Part shown: one piece after another, positions 23,031 to 34,265 of the stretch
Layout of the letters: each line of letters starts with the position of its first letter
How positions within the stretch are numbered: position 1 is the first letter of the stretch
Origin: Cynocephalus volans
Lineage: Eukaryota; Chordata; Mammalia; Dermoptera; Cynocephalidae
DNA: 64,000 nucleotides
NCBI RefSeq assembly: GCF_027409185.1
Contig: NC_084469.1
Span: 32,044,293-32,108,292, forward strand
Direction: 5' to 3'
Made by a program: the position numbers and the translations under genes
Notes under the pieces: generated by a model
What the model was told of the DNA's origin: nothing
Database searches by the model: none
What the model saw: only the letters and a program-made list of their open reading frames with translations

Positions 23031-23099
23031 CCATCTTCTGCCATATAGAGGTAAGATATTGCTGTATGTTTGCTGTTGTTTTGCCTAGAAAATATCAAG

Positions 23100-23680
23100 A
23101 TGCAGAGGGTCAGAGTAAAGTTTCAATCAAAGCCATACAGTTGTAATCTTGGAGGTCTTCCTGAAAAAGGTGTCATTCATTAAAGATGGAAACAACTAGG
23201 TAGGAAGGAACAAGTATGGAAACCACCATAAACAAAACCCTGTAGACAGAAACAAGCTCTCTTTTTATGATGGCCCCGGGACAGTTTAGTCTCTTCCTCA
23301 CAAAGAGTAGCTGAACCACACTTTGAGGAAATTAGAGCAGAGAGTTTAAGGCTGCAGTGGGAGGATTCGGGATTTGTGGGGATTGGGGGTGGGGGTAGGG
23401 GAAGAGGTGAGGACACTGGCTGAGAAGGAGCTAAGAGGGATGGTTGGAGAGAGAGGTAGAAAGATGTGGGAGAGCAAAGTGGCTTATCACCACTCTTCTT
23501 TGGCTGGGGTGGGGGTGGTGGTGATAAAAATAATGCCTGCTGATTATAAAAAATCATGAACAATAGAAGATAATGTGCTCGGCTCTTTTTCACCTTCTCT
23601 AACAGTTTGGTGTATGTCCTTGCATACTTTTTTCCTATGCCTACAAAATATATATAGCACAAACTTACATTATGTTGGGC
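23100..23680. other. Unassigned sequence with a GT/GGGT-rich segment
   Basis: A purine-rich, G-rich segment at 23350-23530 ('gggggtgggggtagggga') generates the proline-rich 179-aa minus frame at 23180-23719. I see no repeat family or gene here. Confidence 0.4.
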
Positions 23681-23689
23681 AACAGTAAC

Positions 23690-24480
23690 CTTGCTAAGCC
23701 TCAAACCTATCTCTGCCACTGGTTTCTTGGACCCTATGCTGGTTCTCCTTCTAACTCCCAGATTGCCGCTTGTCCTTCCTCCTCCTCTTGCCCAAGAGAA
23801 GATGTATCTCAGGGCTCAGTCCTTGGATTCCTGCTTGTCCCTCTACATTCTTTGCTCTTGAAGATTTCCTCTTCCATGCAGATGACTTCCCCGTCTCCTT
23901 TTCAATATCTGATTTTTCTCAAAATTCCAAGTCTGCATTTCCTACTACCTGCTGGACGTCTCTTCCTTTATATTTCACCTACCACCACTCATATAGACTT
24001 GTCTACAACCAAGGTCAATCATTTGTCTCAAAAGATTCCTTCTTCAAGCTTTCCAATTTTTATCAGTGGCATTTACACAGACTCAATATCATGTGCTCAA
24101 AACATTGGCTTTGCCCATGACCTTTCTCTCACTAACATCCGGGTCTGATTGGTTCTTCTCCCATAGTATCTTTCCCCTCCATCCCATTTTTCCCTCTATT
24201 TTCACCATCTAGACCATGATAAACATCCTGTCATGGATCTGTGCCCCTCTAATCCATCTCCTTATGGCTGCCATGCCAACCTTTATAAAACACTATGTAC
24301 ATCTTAATCCCCTCTTCCTCCTCAACAGAGAGTTCCTCACTGTCTTGCTTGCTTGCTGCTGTCAGAATTCCTCAACCTGGCAATTAGACCTCCCATGGTC
24401 TGGCACCAAACTGTCTTCCCTAGCTCATCTCCATGACTTTCTTACACCCTCTTTCCACTCCAGCTAGATAATTTAATTAT
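23690..24480 (+). mobile_element. Ancient LINE remnant, probably L2-like
   Basis: The order 'ccatgcagatgacttccc', 'tattacctgctggacg'-like text, 'gcctgccatgccaac' and 'tctggcaccaaactg' follows the same type of old LINE as 14200-15430. The 158- and 116-aa plus frames (23672-24148, 23770-24120) are chance frames within it. Confidence 0.45.
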
Positions 24481-24629
24481 TATTCTCTTAAAACTCAATC
24501 TGAAATTTGATCTCATTTTTTTTTTGTCAATCTATAAAAAAAGTTTTTAATAAAATAAAATAAATGACTGCAACAAGACATTTAGCATGCAAACTAATAA
24601 TTTCTTGATCCCTTTTTTAAACCTGCATT

Positions 24630-24815
24630 TCAAAATAAAGTGGTTTTTTTTGTGACTGGTAAGGGGATCACAACCCTTGGCTTGGTGTCGTCCGCACTGT
24701 GCTCAGCCAGTGAGCGCACCGGCCATCCCTGTATAGGATCCGAACCCGCGGCCTCGGCTCCCCCCAGCGCCGCACTCTCCCGAGCGAGCCATGGGTTCGG
24801 CCCTCAAAATAAAGT
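24630..24815 (-). mobile_element. CYN-type SINE, dimer, with 12-bp target duplication
   Basis: The body is 24642-24803 on the minus strand. 'tcaaaataaagt' stands on both sides (24630-24641 and 24804-24815). The plus strand shows 'gtgactggtaaggggatcac', 'gtataggatccgaacccgcg' and 'gagccatgggttcggccc', the reverse of two joined tRNA-like units. Confidence 0.92.
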
Positions 24816-25554
24816 ATTTTAAACTTTCATATATAATTGATCTCATTTTTTTAAACTTGTCGAAGAACTTTTCTTTGCAGCTCAAAACCCAGTCAATCTC
24901 TTTCATGGAGCATTTTCTGACTGCCTCCACTATCTGTGGTATTGCCCCTTCCAAAACCTGAGACCACTGGTTACTGATGGACTGGATTGGTATTTACATA
25001 TTATCTCCTTAGACTCATGTTTGGTTCCCTGAGCCTCCCATGTGTGGAGACCATGCCTTGTTCCTCCGTTCACCTTCAGTGCCTGGCACAGGGCCTGGGC
25101 ATCATAGATGATTGATAGCTTCTATGCACAATAATTATACTCAGGCATAGGTTGAAGGTTTGTAGGCAAAGATAAAGTTTGGGGGATAAACAAGGGAGAT
25201 GTTACAGGAACGGGTGAGGGATAAAATTGTGGAGGGGGATAAAGGGTTGAAGGAGAGGTGAAAATGGATTTGGTGATTAAGCTCCCAGAAGAGGGAGAGT
25301 GAACATCACTCTCCTACCTGTCATTGGTAGGGCTGAGGTTAGCGGGCCCCTCTGGATGTGGTCATGAGGTTGTTGGGTGAGGAGCCAGATGAGCCTCAGG
25401 CTGGGGAAAATTAGGTGGAGTTGGCTTCCCAATAAATTATTTATTTAACCCTTTTAGAGGCTCAAAGGAGCACTTGCTGGAAGGACTAGCTGCTTGTGTC
25501 ACAGAACAAGAAGGTTAAAGACAGGGAAGTATTTTGTTTGCTTACTGGTTTCAT

Positions 25555-26430
25555 TCAAAAGTGTTTATTGAGCACATACTATGCACCAGGCACTGAGAAT
25601 ACAGAAACTTTTTCCCTCAAGGAGTTCCTAGTCTAGTTGGGAAAACAAAGACATAAAAAAATAAGTGCAACAGTATGTTACAATGGAGAAATAATCCTGT
25701 ATAAGGATATCGTGGGGCACAAAGCAGGGAGGGATAGGTTCACCTTGGGGAGGCAGAAAAGTCTCCTCAGGGGAGGTAGCTTGAGCTGAGTCTTTAAATC
25801 TGAGCAGAGGGCCAGCCCGTGGCTCACTCGGAAGAGTGCGGTGCTGATAACACCAAGGCCACGGGTTCGGATCCTATATAGGGATGGCCGTTGGCTCACT
25901 AGCTGAGCGTGGTGTTGACAACACCAAGCCAAGGGTTGAGATCCCCTTACCGGTCATCTTTTTCTAAAAAATAAATAAATAAATAAAATAAATAAATAAA
26001 TCTGGGCAGACATCTGCCAGGTTGGTGGAAAGAGAGGAGGGTCAGGGAGAAGGTGGGCATTCTGGGCTAATAAGCAGCAGGAGTTGCAGGGAGCTGGTGA
26101 AATTTCAGGGAAATTCATGAGGTTGAGGCCAGAAGAGATAAGTGATGTGGTTGCAAAGAAAAGAGAAGACCCATGAGGAGACTTCTTTTGTGTGCTGGTA
26201 AGTGGTGATAAGGGCCTGCAACAAGGCAGGGGTAGCAGGAATAGAGATGTGGGAGGGCAAAAGATACCAAGGAAATGGAATTATCAGACTGTCCTTCAAT
26301 TGGTGGTGATAGGAAGAGAAAGAGGTTGAGAAGAATGTGAGAGGGAAGGCAGAAGAGAGGGAGGGAGAGATTGATGCAGGATTTAGCCAGGTTCTTGGCT
26401 GGGGCAACTCAGTGTATGATAGTGTCATTT
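25555..26430 (+). mobile_element. Ancient interspersed repeat (family not resolved), split by a CYN SINE
   Basis: 'tattgagcacatactatgca' followed by 'caggcactgagaatacag', 'ggagttcctagtctagttgg' and 'gagctgagtcttt' is a common old mammalian repeat order. Similar text occurs on both sides of the provirus at 26889-35190. A poly-purine tail of the same repeat may reach about 26380. Confidence 0.45.
25796..26010 (+). mobile_element. CYN-type SINE, dimer, with 13-bp target duplication
   Basis: The body is 25809-25997. Flanks are 'aaatctgagcaga' (25796-25808) and 'aaatctgggcaga' (25998-26010). Monomer 1 runs from 'gggccagcccgtggctcac' to the B-box-like 'gggttcggatcctata', and monomer 2 from 'gatggccgttggctcacta' to 'gggttgagatccccttac'. 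An (AAAT)n tail follows. This is the clearest copy for seeing the tandem tRNA-Ile-like structure. Confidence 0.93.
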
Positions 26431-26689
26431 ACTGAGATGTGGGACACATAAGGAAGTGCAAGGGTTGGGAAATATAGGCTTCATTTTTGACAAATGAAGC
26501 TTGAGGAGTTTCTAGGAATTATAAAAGAGCTCCTCATGGCCACTTAACTGTCCACTACTTTGCACATGTGAAAGCTCTGATGTCTGAGAAAAGTCAAAGG
26601 GATCCTTGGAAGAGGAACTGTAAGCAAGTGCAATCTAATTCAAAATAAGTTATCGAATATTCACTATGTGTCAGACATAGTGTGACCCG

Positions 26690-26840
26690 CTCTAATCTCC
26701 AGGGGGCAGGGACTCTATCTGACTTGTTCATAGTTTCATCTCAGTACCCACTACAGTGACTGATACATAATGGACTTTTAATTAATATTGCTGGATGACT
26801 GACTGAGTGCATGAATGAATGAATGCAATGGGTAATGAGC
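26690..26840 (+). mobile_element. L2 3'-end remnant
   Basis: 'agggggcagggactctatct', then 'tcagtacccactacagtgac' and the terminal (TGAA)n-like 'gaatgaatgaatg' follow the L2 3'-end order. Confidence 0.6.
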
Positions 26841-26888
26841 TTCTCCAGAATCCCTCTCTTTAGGAGCTTGCTTTCTGGTTGGGGATCC

Positions 26889-27209
26889 TGAAAGGAATAA
26901 AATTCAGCACCAGTTAAAGGATGAGACACAAACACAAGGCAGCTCGCCGGAGAAGGTTTTTTATTCAGCAGACACATCTGCTTTTATAGGGTTAGAAGAG
27001 AGCTGATAGGTTTGCTGAGGACACGGGGCGTTCGGGGATTGGATGGATTGCGTTGCTAAGGGGCCAAGAGCAGGGAGCCTGTGCTGATCGGCGTGCAATT
27101 CGCGCCGGAGGGAAAGTATTGTGGCGCCGGCGGGAAGGAGAAGGCGGAAGAGAAGGGTAGCCAGCGCCATGATGGGGCACAGCCGAAAGGGTTCTCATAT
27201 GACCTAATA
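26889..27209 (-). repeat. Provirus 3' LTR
   Basis: A 321-bp copy reading TATTAGGTCATATGAG at its minus-strand 5' edge and ending TTTATTCCTTTCA. The minus strand carries AATAAA (plus 'tttttattc' near 26961-26966), a fitting poly(A) signal. The 5' dinucleotide is TA rather than the usual TG in both LTR copies. CpG sites are better kept here than in the 5' LTR. Confidence 0.92.
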
Positions 27210-27226
27210 TTCCTCCCTTTTTGTCT
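27210..27226 (-). other. Polypurine tract of the provirus
   Basis: On the minus strand the bases just before the 3' LTR read AAAAAGGGAGGAA, the purine tract that primes plus-strand DNA synthesis in retroviruses. Its position directly against the LTR edge supports placing that edge at TATTAGG. Confidence 0.8.
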
Positions 27227-27798
27227 TGTTAGGAAAAGGGCAACGTTTCTCTTTCTGGCTACTTCCTGCTGGTAGGGGGCATCATTTGGGAAGGGGTTGG
27301 AGTGTCAGGGAGGAATATGGTTAGGAGACCCCATAATATGGTGGAATATAAAAGAACCTCCTGGGGGGGGGGGTGAAATGGATGAAAGTTCCCTGCAGCC
27401 ATAAGTCGATAATTTGTTGAGTCCACACCTGATGTGTAAAAACCGGGTGTAGTAGCCAGGCGTCGGAGGAAAGGGCATCTAGGAAGGCAATCCGTCGCAT
27501 CCTGTATGTTTCATCAGCATGTGGTGAGGGGTTTCTGAGAAGAGGCGGAGGGATCATCAGGAGTTAGGAGTTGGTAGTTTCTAAGTAAAAGCTGGTTATA
27601 AGTCTGGTTAGAAATTTTGCCGACTTGGATTTGTAAAAACTTGAGTATACAAGGTAAAAAAAAAGGCATACCAGAAGGATTTCAGAGAGGGGGCCGAGGA
27701 TGGGCCAAACCCAGGTTAGGAAAGGGTTGGACATTAGAGAGGAGAATGGGCTGGAGTTGGGTGGGGCACACAGGCTGGTAGCTAGTTCAGTGTATTTT

Positions 27799-28134
27799 CT
27801 ACCACCACCTGTTAATATAATAACAACATTCTTCTCTTAGGAAGAAGCAGGTGCCACCTTTTTCCACTGTGAGCAGATCAAGGGCTCTCCTGTTCTGGAG
27901 GGTCACTTGGGCCAAAGAAGTTATTTGTTTTTGTAGGGAGGTTAGAGATTCTGCCATGGATGTGAGGGCCCTTTCTAACTTGGATTTAATATCTTCCACA
28001 GCCCACAGAGAGTGGCCCAGGTCTCCTCCCGAGAGGCCAGCACTGGCAACGGAAATGGTTAAAGACATACCAACCAAGATAGGGAGGAAAGCCACTCTTT
28101 TCTGTCGGTCTAGGGGATTAAGAAGGTGAAACAT
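27799..28134 (-). pseudogene. Env transmembrane subunit fragment of the provirus
   Basis: This 111-aa frame has an RQKR furin-like cleavage site at residues 10-13, then a hydrophobic fusion-peptide-like run. A heptad-like region follows, and a CX6CC motif (C96, C103, C104) typical of gammaretroviral TM subunits. A stop follows two tryptophans at residue 111, before the membrane anchor. Hydrophobic anchor-like codons are found further on in the same direction (about 27610-27700), so the gene is truncated by a stop. In functional retroviruses this subunit fuses membranes; this copy cannot. Confidence 0.85.
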
Positions 28135-29207
28135 TTCTGAGCTGGTGTATAGGGTGAGCTGAGGAACAACAGTTACCAGAAGGCAAGGAGAAGTTATGTT
28201 GGGGAGGATAGTGGTGATAAAAAGGTTCCAGGCGATGCGTGAGTGGTATTTGTGAGGTTAAGACTGTATTGGCAAAAGGGTTCATTGAAAGATTTGGAAA
28301 TAGTGGGGCCACAAAGGCATGTTCTAGGGAGGAGGGTGTGGTTGCCATCAGGCTCCCACAAAGGAACATTGGGTAGGGGTGAAGAGGGCAGTGGGGCCTG
28401 GGAAGGGTTTGGACGAAGGAATGAGTCAGTGTTGTTGCCTGGGACAGCGGCAAGCAGGGGGCGAGCCAAGGAGGTGCACAAAAAGCAATTTCCGGGGGAA
28501 ATGGATGGAACAGTCTGGTTTAAAAAGGACAGGGTATCGGAGATGGTCTGTAACCAAGTACATATAGGGGAGCCCGGGGCATGAAGGGAAGGGGCATTTT
28601 CTAAAGAGGATATGATGTTCTGTTCATGGTGTTTTATGTCTGTAGAGACAAGAGATATAGGGTCGTGAAGAGGAACATACTCACAGGATATTTCAAAAGT
28701 TCCGCAGGGGTGTGAAGCATAGCCATTACAGTAAACAGAAGCAAGGACCCTGGTAGCCCACCGGCTCTCCCATGGGTCCTGGATGGTGATGGTTAAAGAA
28801 CACTGTCGTTTGCCATCACACTGAAAAAGTCTCCTACCAGTAGGCTATCCCATATACCCTAACCACCAGTGGATCTTGCATGACCAATACGGACAGTCAC
28901 CATAGGTGTCAGGCCACCAGCGGCAGTATTCGAGGGTCTGATCAAAGAGGAAGCAAAGGTAAGGGCGGTTGGCTTGTTTAACTAACTTGGAATTGGAAAG
29001 AGTGATAGTGACAGCCTCGGAGCAACCTTTGATGGAGCAGTCTGCAGTAGCGGCCAAATGGGTGACTTTGGTGTTTGTTGTGTGTGTGTATGATTCTCTC
29101 ACCTTAAATCTCCATACATAAGATGGAGAAGAAGAGGAACTTTGAGGAAGTATAAAGAGAAAGAGGAGGAGGATATTAAAAGTGTTAAGAATACTAAGAG
29201 GGAGCAT
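28118..29207 (-). pseudogene. Env surface subunit remnant of the provirus
   Basis: The start codon near 29207 opens a 120-aa frame (28845-29207) with a hydrophobic signal peptide at residues 5-21 and a cysteine-rich head with CPYWSCKIHW-type motif. It ends in a stop at 28845. Further SU-like pieces lie at 28194-28481 and 28118-28453 in other frames. The frame before the RQKR site differs from the signal-peptide frame, so several lesions separate SU from TM. It overlaps the 3' end of pol, as in gammaretroviruses. Confidence 0.75.
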
Positions 29208-29274
29208 CCTTGTGGTTGAGGAGAGGAAGGGCAGGAATGCGGGAAAATCGCAATTTCAGGGGATTAGATGGTGT

Positions 29275-30340
29275 TCAAGAATAAAAGGGAGAAGGAGGAG
29301 ATGGAGGGGAGCCTCGGGACTCTTCTGAGATGTCCTGGACCCCGGTGGGGACAAGGTTCTGGGTGTCTGGTTTTAATTTAGAAATGTGAATCCAGGGAGT
29401 AAAATGGTTACCAGGTAAAGAGAGTTTGGCGGCTGTAGGGGTGCAAGGAATAACTGGGTAGGGGACCCCCCACTTGGGCGTGAGAGGTCCTTTTTCTTCT
29501 GGGGAGTTGTAATATACTAGTTGTCCAGGGTGGAGAGGCAAGAAGTTTTGAGAGGAAGCAGGGTCAGGAAGAAGCCAATCTTGAAATTTCCAAAGTTCAG
29601 AGTGGAAATGGAAAAGGAGAGGTAAATTGAGGTCTGGCGGTATTGGACCCTGTGAGGGAGTGAGCCCTGGAGGTAAGAGGGGACGCCCGTACATTATTTC
29701 AAAAGGAGACAACAGAGAGGGTTTTTTGGAGGAGCCCTTATCCTGAGTAAGGCCAGCGGGAGTAGATGAACCCAGTCCAGGTGTAGTTCTAAGGATAATT
29801 TTGTTAAAATATTTTTAAGAGTTCTGTTGGATCTCTCTACCTTTCTGGAAGCCTGGGGATGATAGGGACAGTGTAAGTGCCACTGAAAAGAGAGATCTTG
29901 GGAAACTTTCTGGGTAATCTGAGAGATGAGCTCAGGACCATTGTCTGACTGTAATGAAGTGGGCATTCCAAATCTAGGGGTAATCTGAGAGAGAAGGATG
30001 GACGCCACTGTAATAGCCCTTTTATTAGCTGTGGGGAAGGCCTCTACCCATCCAGAGAAGGTATCTACGAACACTAGGAGATATCTGGTGCGTCGTACAG
30101 GCGGCATGTTAGTGACATCCACCTGCCAATCAGCTGCAGGTGTGTGACCTCTGGCCTGGTGGGAGGGGAAAGGCTTAGGTTTTAAAGGAGTGTTGGGGTT
30201 AGAGCGCTGGCAGACTTTACAAGTAAGGGAAATTTCCTGTAGGAGGGCTTTATCTAAAGGGGTGAGCGTAAACAAAGTTTGTAAAAAGATGGTTAAAGTT
30301 TGGGAGCTAGTGTGGAAGAGAGCATGGAGAAGCTGGAACA
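29275..30340 (-). pseudogene. Integrase of the provirus, two fragments
   Basis: Reading leftwards, an HxxxH (HALFH) near 30330 and CKVC near 30215 form the HHCC zinc finger. The catalytic core in frame 29694-30275 keeps all three acidic residues (WQVDVT; LQSDNGPE; KVERSNRTL). A frame change near 29700 leads to the C-terminal fragment 29275-29712, which begins SPFEIMYGRP and contains the PKWGVPYPV and WIHISKLKPD motifs common to gammaretroviral integrases. The enzyme would join viral DNA to host DNA; the frame break makes it defective. Confidence 0.85.
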
Positions 30341-30366
30341 GGGCCGCATTGTCCGCGGGGCGTATG

Positions 30367-31490
30367 TCAGTGAGTGTGAGCAGGTTTATGTTCGGGATTC
30401 ATGGCCGCTGTTCGTGCAGCCGCGCCGGCCCTGGAATTGCCCTGTGTGATAGGGGAGTTGTCTTTCTGATGAGACTTGCAGTGAACTACCCCAAGCCAGA
30501 CAGGCAGACGAGAGGCCTCTATAAGTTTGGTGATAAGGGATGAATTAGTGATTGAGTTTCCTTTTGTGGTGAGTAGGCCCCGTTCCCTCCACACAGCAGC
30601 ATGGGACAGCAGGATGTGGAGAACATATCTGGAGTCAGTGTAAAGCATGAAGGATTTACCTTTACAAGAGCTAAAATACAGGCTCTTGTAACTGCTATAA
30701 GCTCAGCCTGTTGGTTGGTAGTGCCTGGGGGTAGGGGTTTGGCTTCTATGATTCCGGTGAGAGAGGTTACGGCACATCCTGCATAATGGGCAGAGTCCTG
30801 TCTGAAAGAACCACCATCCATAAACCAAATGTAATCAGGATGAGAGAGAGGTCCTTCTGAAATAGAGGAGCGACAGGGCAGGAAGTTTTCTAGGGCCTCC
30901 AGGCAATCATGGGAAGGGGTGCCTGTACCTGAAGGACAAGGTATGGGAAGTAAAGTGGCAGGATTTAAGGGGGGGCACGGAAGAAAGGTGATGTCAGGGT
31001 TTTTGAGGAAGGAGGTGAGAAGGGACAAAACCCTGGACGGAGGGAGGGATTGAAGTCCCTTGTATGTCAGGAGATCCTTTAAGTGGTGGGGGGAAAGGAT
31101 AGTTAATGATGCCCTGAAAGTTAATTTGTATGCCTCCTTTTGTAAGAGCTGTCCAGTGGCCAGGGCCCTGATGTGGGGCACCCATCCACGGACAGTGGGA
31201 TCTAACTGCTTAGAAAGGTATGCTACGGGAGCAAAGGTGGGTCCATAATTCTGTCCCAACACCCTGAGTGCCTGTCCGTCCTTCTCATGGACATACAAGA
31301 AGAAAGGTTTAGAGAGATCAGGGAGATGAAGTGCCAGCGCCTGTACAAGGATCTGTCGCAATTTTAAAAAGGGATGGTGGGGGGAGGAGAGGAGGGGTTC
31401 ATCAGGGGGACCCTTAGTTAGGTTATACAGAGGTCTGGCCAGGAGGGAATAACTTGGGACCCAGGCTCTGAAGTATCCAGCTAATCCCAA
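30367..31490 (-). pseudogene. RT thumb/connection and RNase H of the provirus
   Basis: Frame 30519-31490 (323 aa) starts in the RT thumb (LAGYFRAWVPSYS), passes the connection domain and carries the RNase H start WFMDGGSFRQ with its first catalytic aspartate. The downstream RNase H piece 30367-30648 (LYTDSRYVLHILLSHA with its aspartate) is in another frame, so a frameshift splits RNase H. This is the longest open frame of the provirus. Confidence 0.85.
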
Positions 31491-32502
31491 AATGACAATA
31501 TTTCAGCCTTTGTTTGGGGAATGGGAAGGTCCATGAGAAGTTGTTTTCTGTTAAGCGTAATTGGCTTTTTCCCTGGGGAAAGGAGAAAGCCGAGGTAGGT
31601 TACCGTTGCCTGGGAAATTTGGGCTTTATGTAGGGAGACCCAATACACTTTATTAGCTCAGTGATTTAATAGGTGAGCGGTATCTGTTTGAGATTGCTCC
31701 CACAAGGGGCTGCACAAGAGAAGGTCATCTACGTACTGAAGAAGCATGGAGTCGGGGTGGTTGGCATAAAAATCAGTGAGATCCTGGGCTAAAACCTCGC
31801 CAAAGATGTGAGGACTGTCCCAAAATCCCTGTGGGAGAACAGTCCAGGTAAACTGTCGGGAGTGTCGGGTGTGAGGATCAGTACAAGTGAAAGCAAAAAT
31901 ATCTTGAGAGCTTGGCGCTAGAGGTATAGAGAAGAAAGCATCCTTTAAATCCAAAACTGAAAAATGGGTTGTGGTGGCTGGGATGTTAGAAAGGAGGGTA
32001 TAGACATTGGGCACTAGGGATGGATAGGGATGACTGAGGAGTTAACGAGGCGCAAATCCTGCACCAAGCGATAGGTCCCGTTAGGTTTTTTTACAGCTAG
32101 TATAGGGGTGTTGAAAGGCGAGTGAGAGGGCCGGAGATGGCTCTTTTTTTGTAAATCCTGAATGATGGGGCAAAGGCCAAGAAGGGCTGTGGTGGTCAGG
32201 GGATACTGGGCCTGGCATATAAACTTAGTGGGGTCCTTAAGCCTAATGTGTATTGGAGAACACTTTGCAGTGGAGGGGCTTGACGTGTCCCAGACAACTG
32301 TGTTGACAGCCTCGGTTAATGTTGGAAAAGGAGGCCGTGAGTCCAAGTCGTTGGCCAGGAATGCTATAAAAAACTGTGGTAGGCGAGGCATGGGAGGTGA
32401 TGCTGATCGTAACCCTGAGAAGGGAGAGAATATCTCTTCCCAGTAGAGGGATGGGACATTGGGGCATGACGAGGAAGGAGTGTGAGAAGGGTGTGGAAAC
32501 AT
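31491..32502 (-). pseudogene. Reverse transcriptase fingers/palm of the provirus
   Basis: Fragment 32014-32502 holds the fingers (FNTPILAVKKPNGTYRLVQD). After a frame change, 31658-32014 holds the palm with SVLDLKDAFFSIPL (first catalytic aspartate), LPQGF and YVDDLLLC. The segment 31491-31657 has stops. Motif choice (YVDD, LPQGF) fits gammaretroviruses. Catalytic residues are intact at motif level but the gene is not. Confidence 0.88.
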
Positions 32503-32704
32503 CTTGCATGGTGCATATTAATAGGAGTGTTTTACAAGGGAAAATCTGTTTACCTCTTACCCCAACAATAGGAGAGGTGGAAGGTGTAGTTGGGCCCCAG
32601 AACTCTCTCAGGATCGAAAAAGTGGCTCCGGTGTCTAAGAGGAAGGAAATGGGGCGCCCATCCACCACAAGCCGCACCCTGGGTTCCTGTGTCATGATGG
32701 TCAT
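32503..32704 (-). pseudogene. Retroviral protease of the provirus
   Basis: The frame 32243-32704 begins before the aspartic protease active site LLDTGATFS (D24-T25-G26) and keeps the LLGRDIL motif about 70 residues later, then runs into RT-linker sequence. It follows the gag stop by about 40 bases in a different frame, so a small indel separates it from gag. Active, it would process Gag and Gag-Pol. Confidence 0.82.
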
Positions 32705-32742
32705 GGTCGGGAACAGAGACCCAGGGCCCCATCAATCTTCTG

Positions 32743-33282
32743 CTAGTCCCAACAGGTGGGGATTGTGGGGTGATTGGCCCCTCTCCCCTTCGGGTGGGTG
32801 GCAGGGCAATCAGATCCCCAATGGCCCCTTTTGTGGCATTTGGGACAGGGAGTGGTTGGAGGCCAAGGAGAGGGGCAGGCTTTTGCCCAATGTCCCTCTT
32901 TTCTGCATTTAAAGCAGGTTCCAGGGGGCGGCTTATGGGTTTGTGGGTGCCTGGGTTGTGGCTGTCCTTGGATTATTTGTGCAAGCATCTGAAAATTTGC
33001 CTGATAAACTCTCTGCTTGTGGTGTTCCTTTTCCTCCTCTCTATTATGAAAAACCTTAAAAGCCACCATAAGAATTTCAGTCTGAGGAGTAGCGGGCCCC
33101 TGCTCTAGCTTTTTAAATTTAGCCCTAATGTCGGGGTAGCTCTGGGCTAGGAAATAGGTCATTAAAACCTGACAACCATCTGGGGTTTCTGGGTTTAGAT
33201 TGGTATATTGTTGAAGGGCCTTGGTTAACCTGTCTAAAAATTCGGAAGGGGTTTTTTCCTTTTTCTGTATTACTTCCTGCAT
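32743..33282 (-). pseudogene. Gag capsid C-terminus and nucleocapsid fragment
   Basis: Residues 1-60 match the gammaretroviral CA end (QEVIQKKEKTPSEFLDRLT). Two zinc knuckles follow: CFKCRKEGHWAKAC and CPKCHKRGHWGSDC, both CX2CX4HX4C. Gammaretroviruses usually have one knuckle, so two is worth noting. The frame ends at a TAG (32743-32745) followed by CAGAAG, compatible with an amber read-through gag-pol junction, but the pro frame is shifted. Confidence 0.87.
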
Positions 33283-33485
33283 CTTTCGGAAATTTACAAC
33301 TTTTTGAGGAGCCCGTTTGAGGCCGGCTACAAGGCAGGAAGCAAAAACATCACGGGAATTTATGCCAATAGGGATGTTATAATCCCATTGGGGATCCTGT
33401 TCTGGAACTGCATTGGGACCTGTAGGTTAGGATTAGTCCTGTGTGTTTTGTCTGCATGGGCTTGGGCCAATTCCCATACACGCCT

Positions 33486-34265
33486 TCACTCCTCAGGAAG
33501 GAGAGTGTTAGCTATTAACATGTATATGTCATGGTGTGTAAGACTGTAAGCCTGCAGGATCCACTGAAACTCCCTAACATAGGTGGTGGGGTCAGTGGTA
33601 AAGGAGCCCAGTTTTTTTTCTAATTGTGTGAGATCAGAGATGGAAAAAGGTACTTGAACTCTGATTACGCCTTCTGGGCCAGCCACCTCTCCAAGCGGTG
33701 CAATAGTGGGAGGGACCGGAGGGAGCCCCTGTGATCTAGTCGGTGGAGGACTAAAAGGTTTTGCAGGAGGAGGGGAAATGGGGGGCAGCTGTGGAATTGG
33801 AGTGGAAGGTGAAGCTGAAATGGAAGATGGTGGAGAGGAAACTGAGGCAGAGGGGGAAGTGGGAGCAGAGGGACGTGGGTGATATGTGGGTGGTTCATCC
33901 ACAGGATCGAAAGTAGGAGGGTCAAGAAGGGGTGGAGACTTACAGGCCAGGAGGACTTGGGAGGGAGAGCATGAAGAACAAAGATAGGGATTTTTTCTCA
34001 GGAGGTGAAAGGTCTCCACATAGGGGATCTCCTTCCACTTTTTGAGGTGCTGGCAGTAGTTAAAAAGGTCACGAAGGAGGTCTGGGTCTAGAGATCCCTC
34101 AAAAGGCCAATGGTTTTGGTTGTCCAGGGGGTACTGGGACCAATCTTGAGTGCAAAATCTGATCAAGAACTTTGGTTTAATATCTGGTGTAAGGGAGAGT
34201 ACAGTAAAGTTTCTGAGTAAGCATTTGAGGGGCGAGGTTTCCAGAAGGGATGAGGAGGCTCCCAT
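33486..34265 (-). pseudogene. Gag matrix, p12-like and capsid N-terminus fragment
   Basis: The 259-aa frame begins MGASSS, an N-myristoylation-type start. A matrix-like domain fills about residues 1-95. Then comes a proline-rich p12-like region with a PPTY late-domain motif (residues 125-128) and a PSAP motif (132-135), both known to recruit ESCRT machinery in retroviruses. A capsid start with PFSISDLTQLEKKLG follows. A TGA stop at 33486-33488 cuts it, and sequence beyond the stop still reads as capsid before a frame change. In vivo Gag builds the virion shell at the membrane. Confidence 0.88.

Noticed and set aside
22483..23034. 183-aa minus-strand frame with a His/Thr repeat
   Set aside because: The repeat is a translation of the (TG)n microsatellite and the rest overlaps a MIR fossil.
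23672..24148. 158-aa plus-strand frame
   Set aside because: Falls in an ancient L2-like repeat and matches no protein I recognise.
28243..28584. 113-aa plus-strand frame and other plus frames across 27081-33549
   Set aside because: They are antisense to the provirus genes and have no domain of their own.
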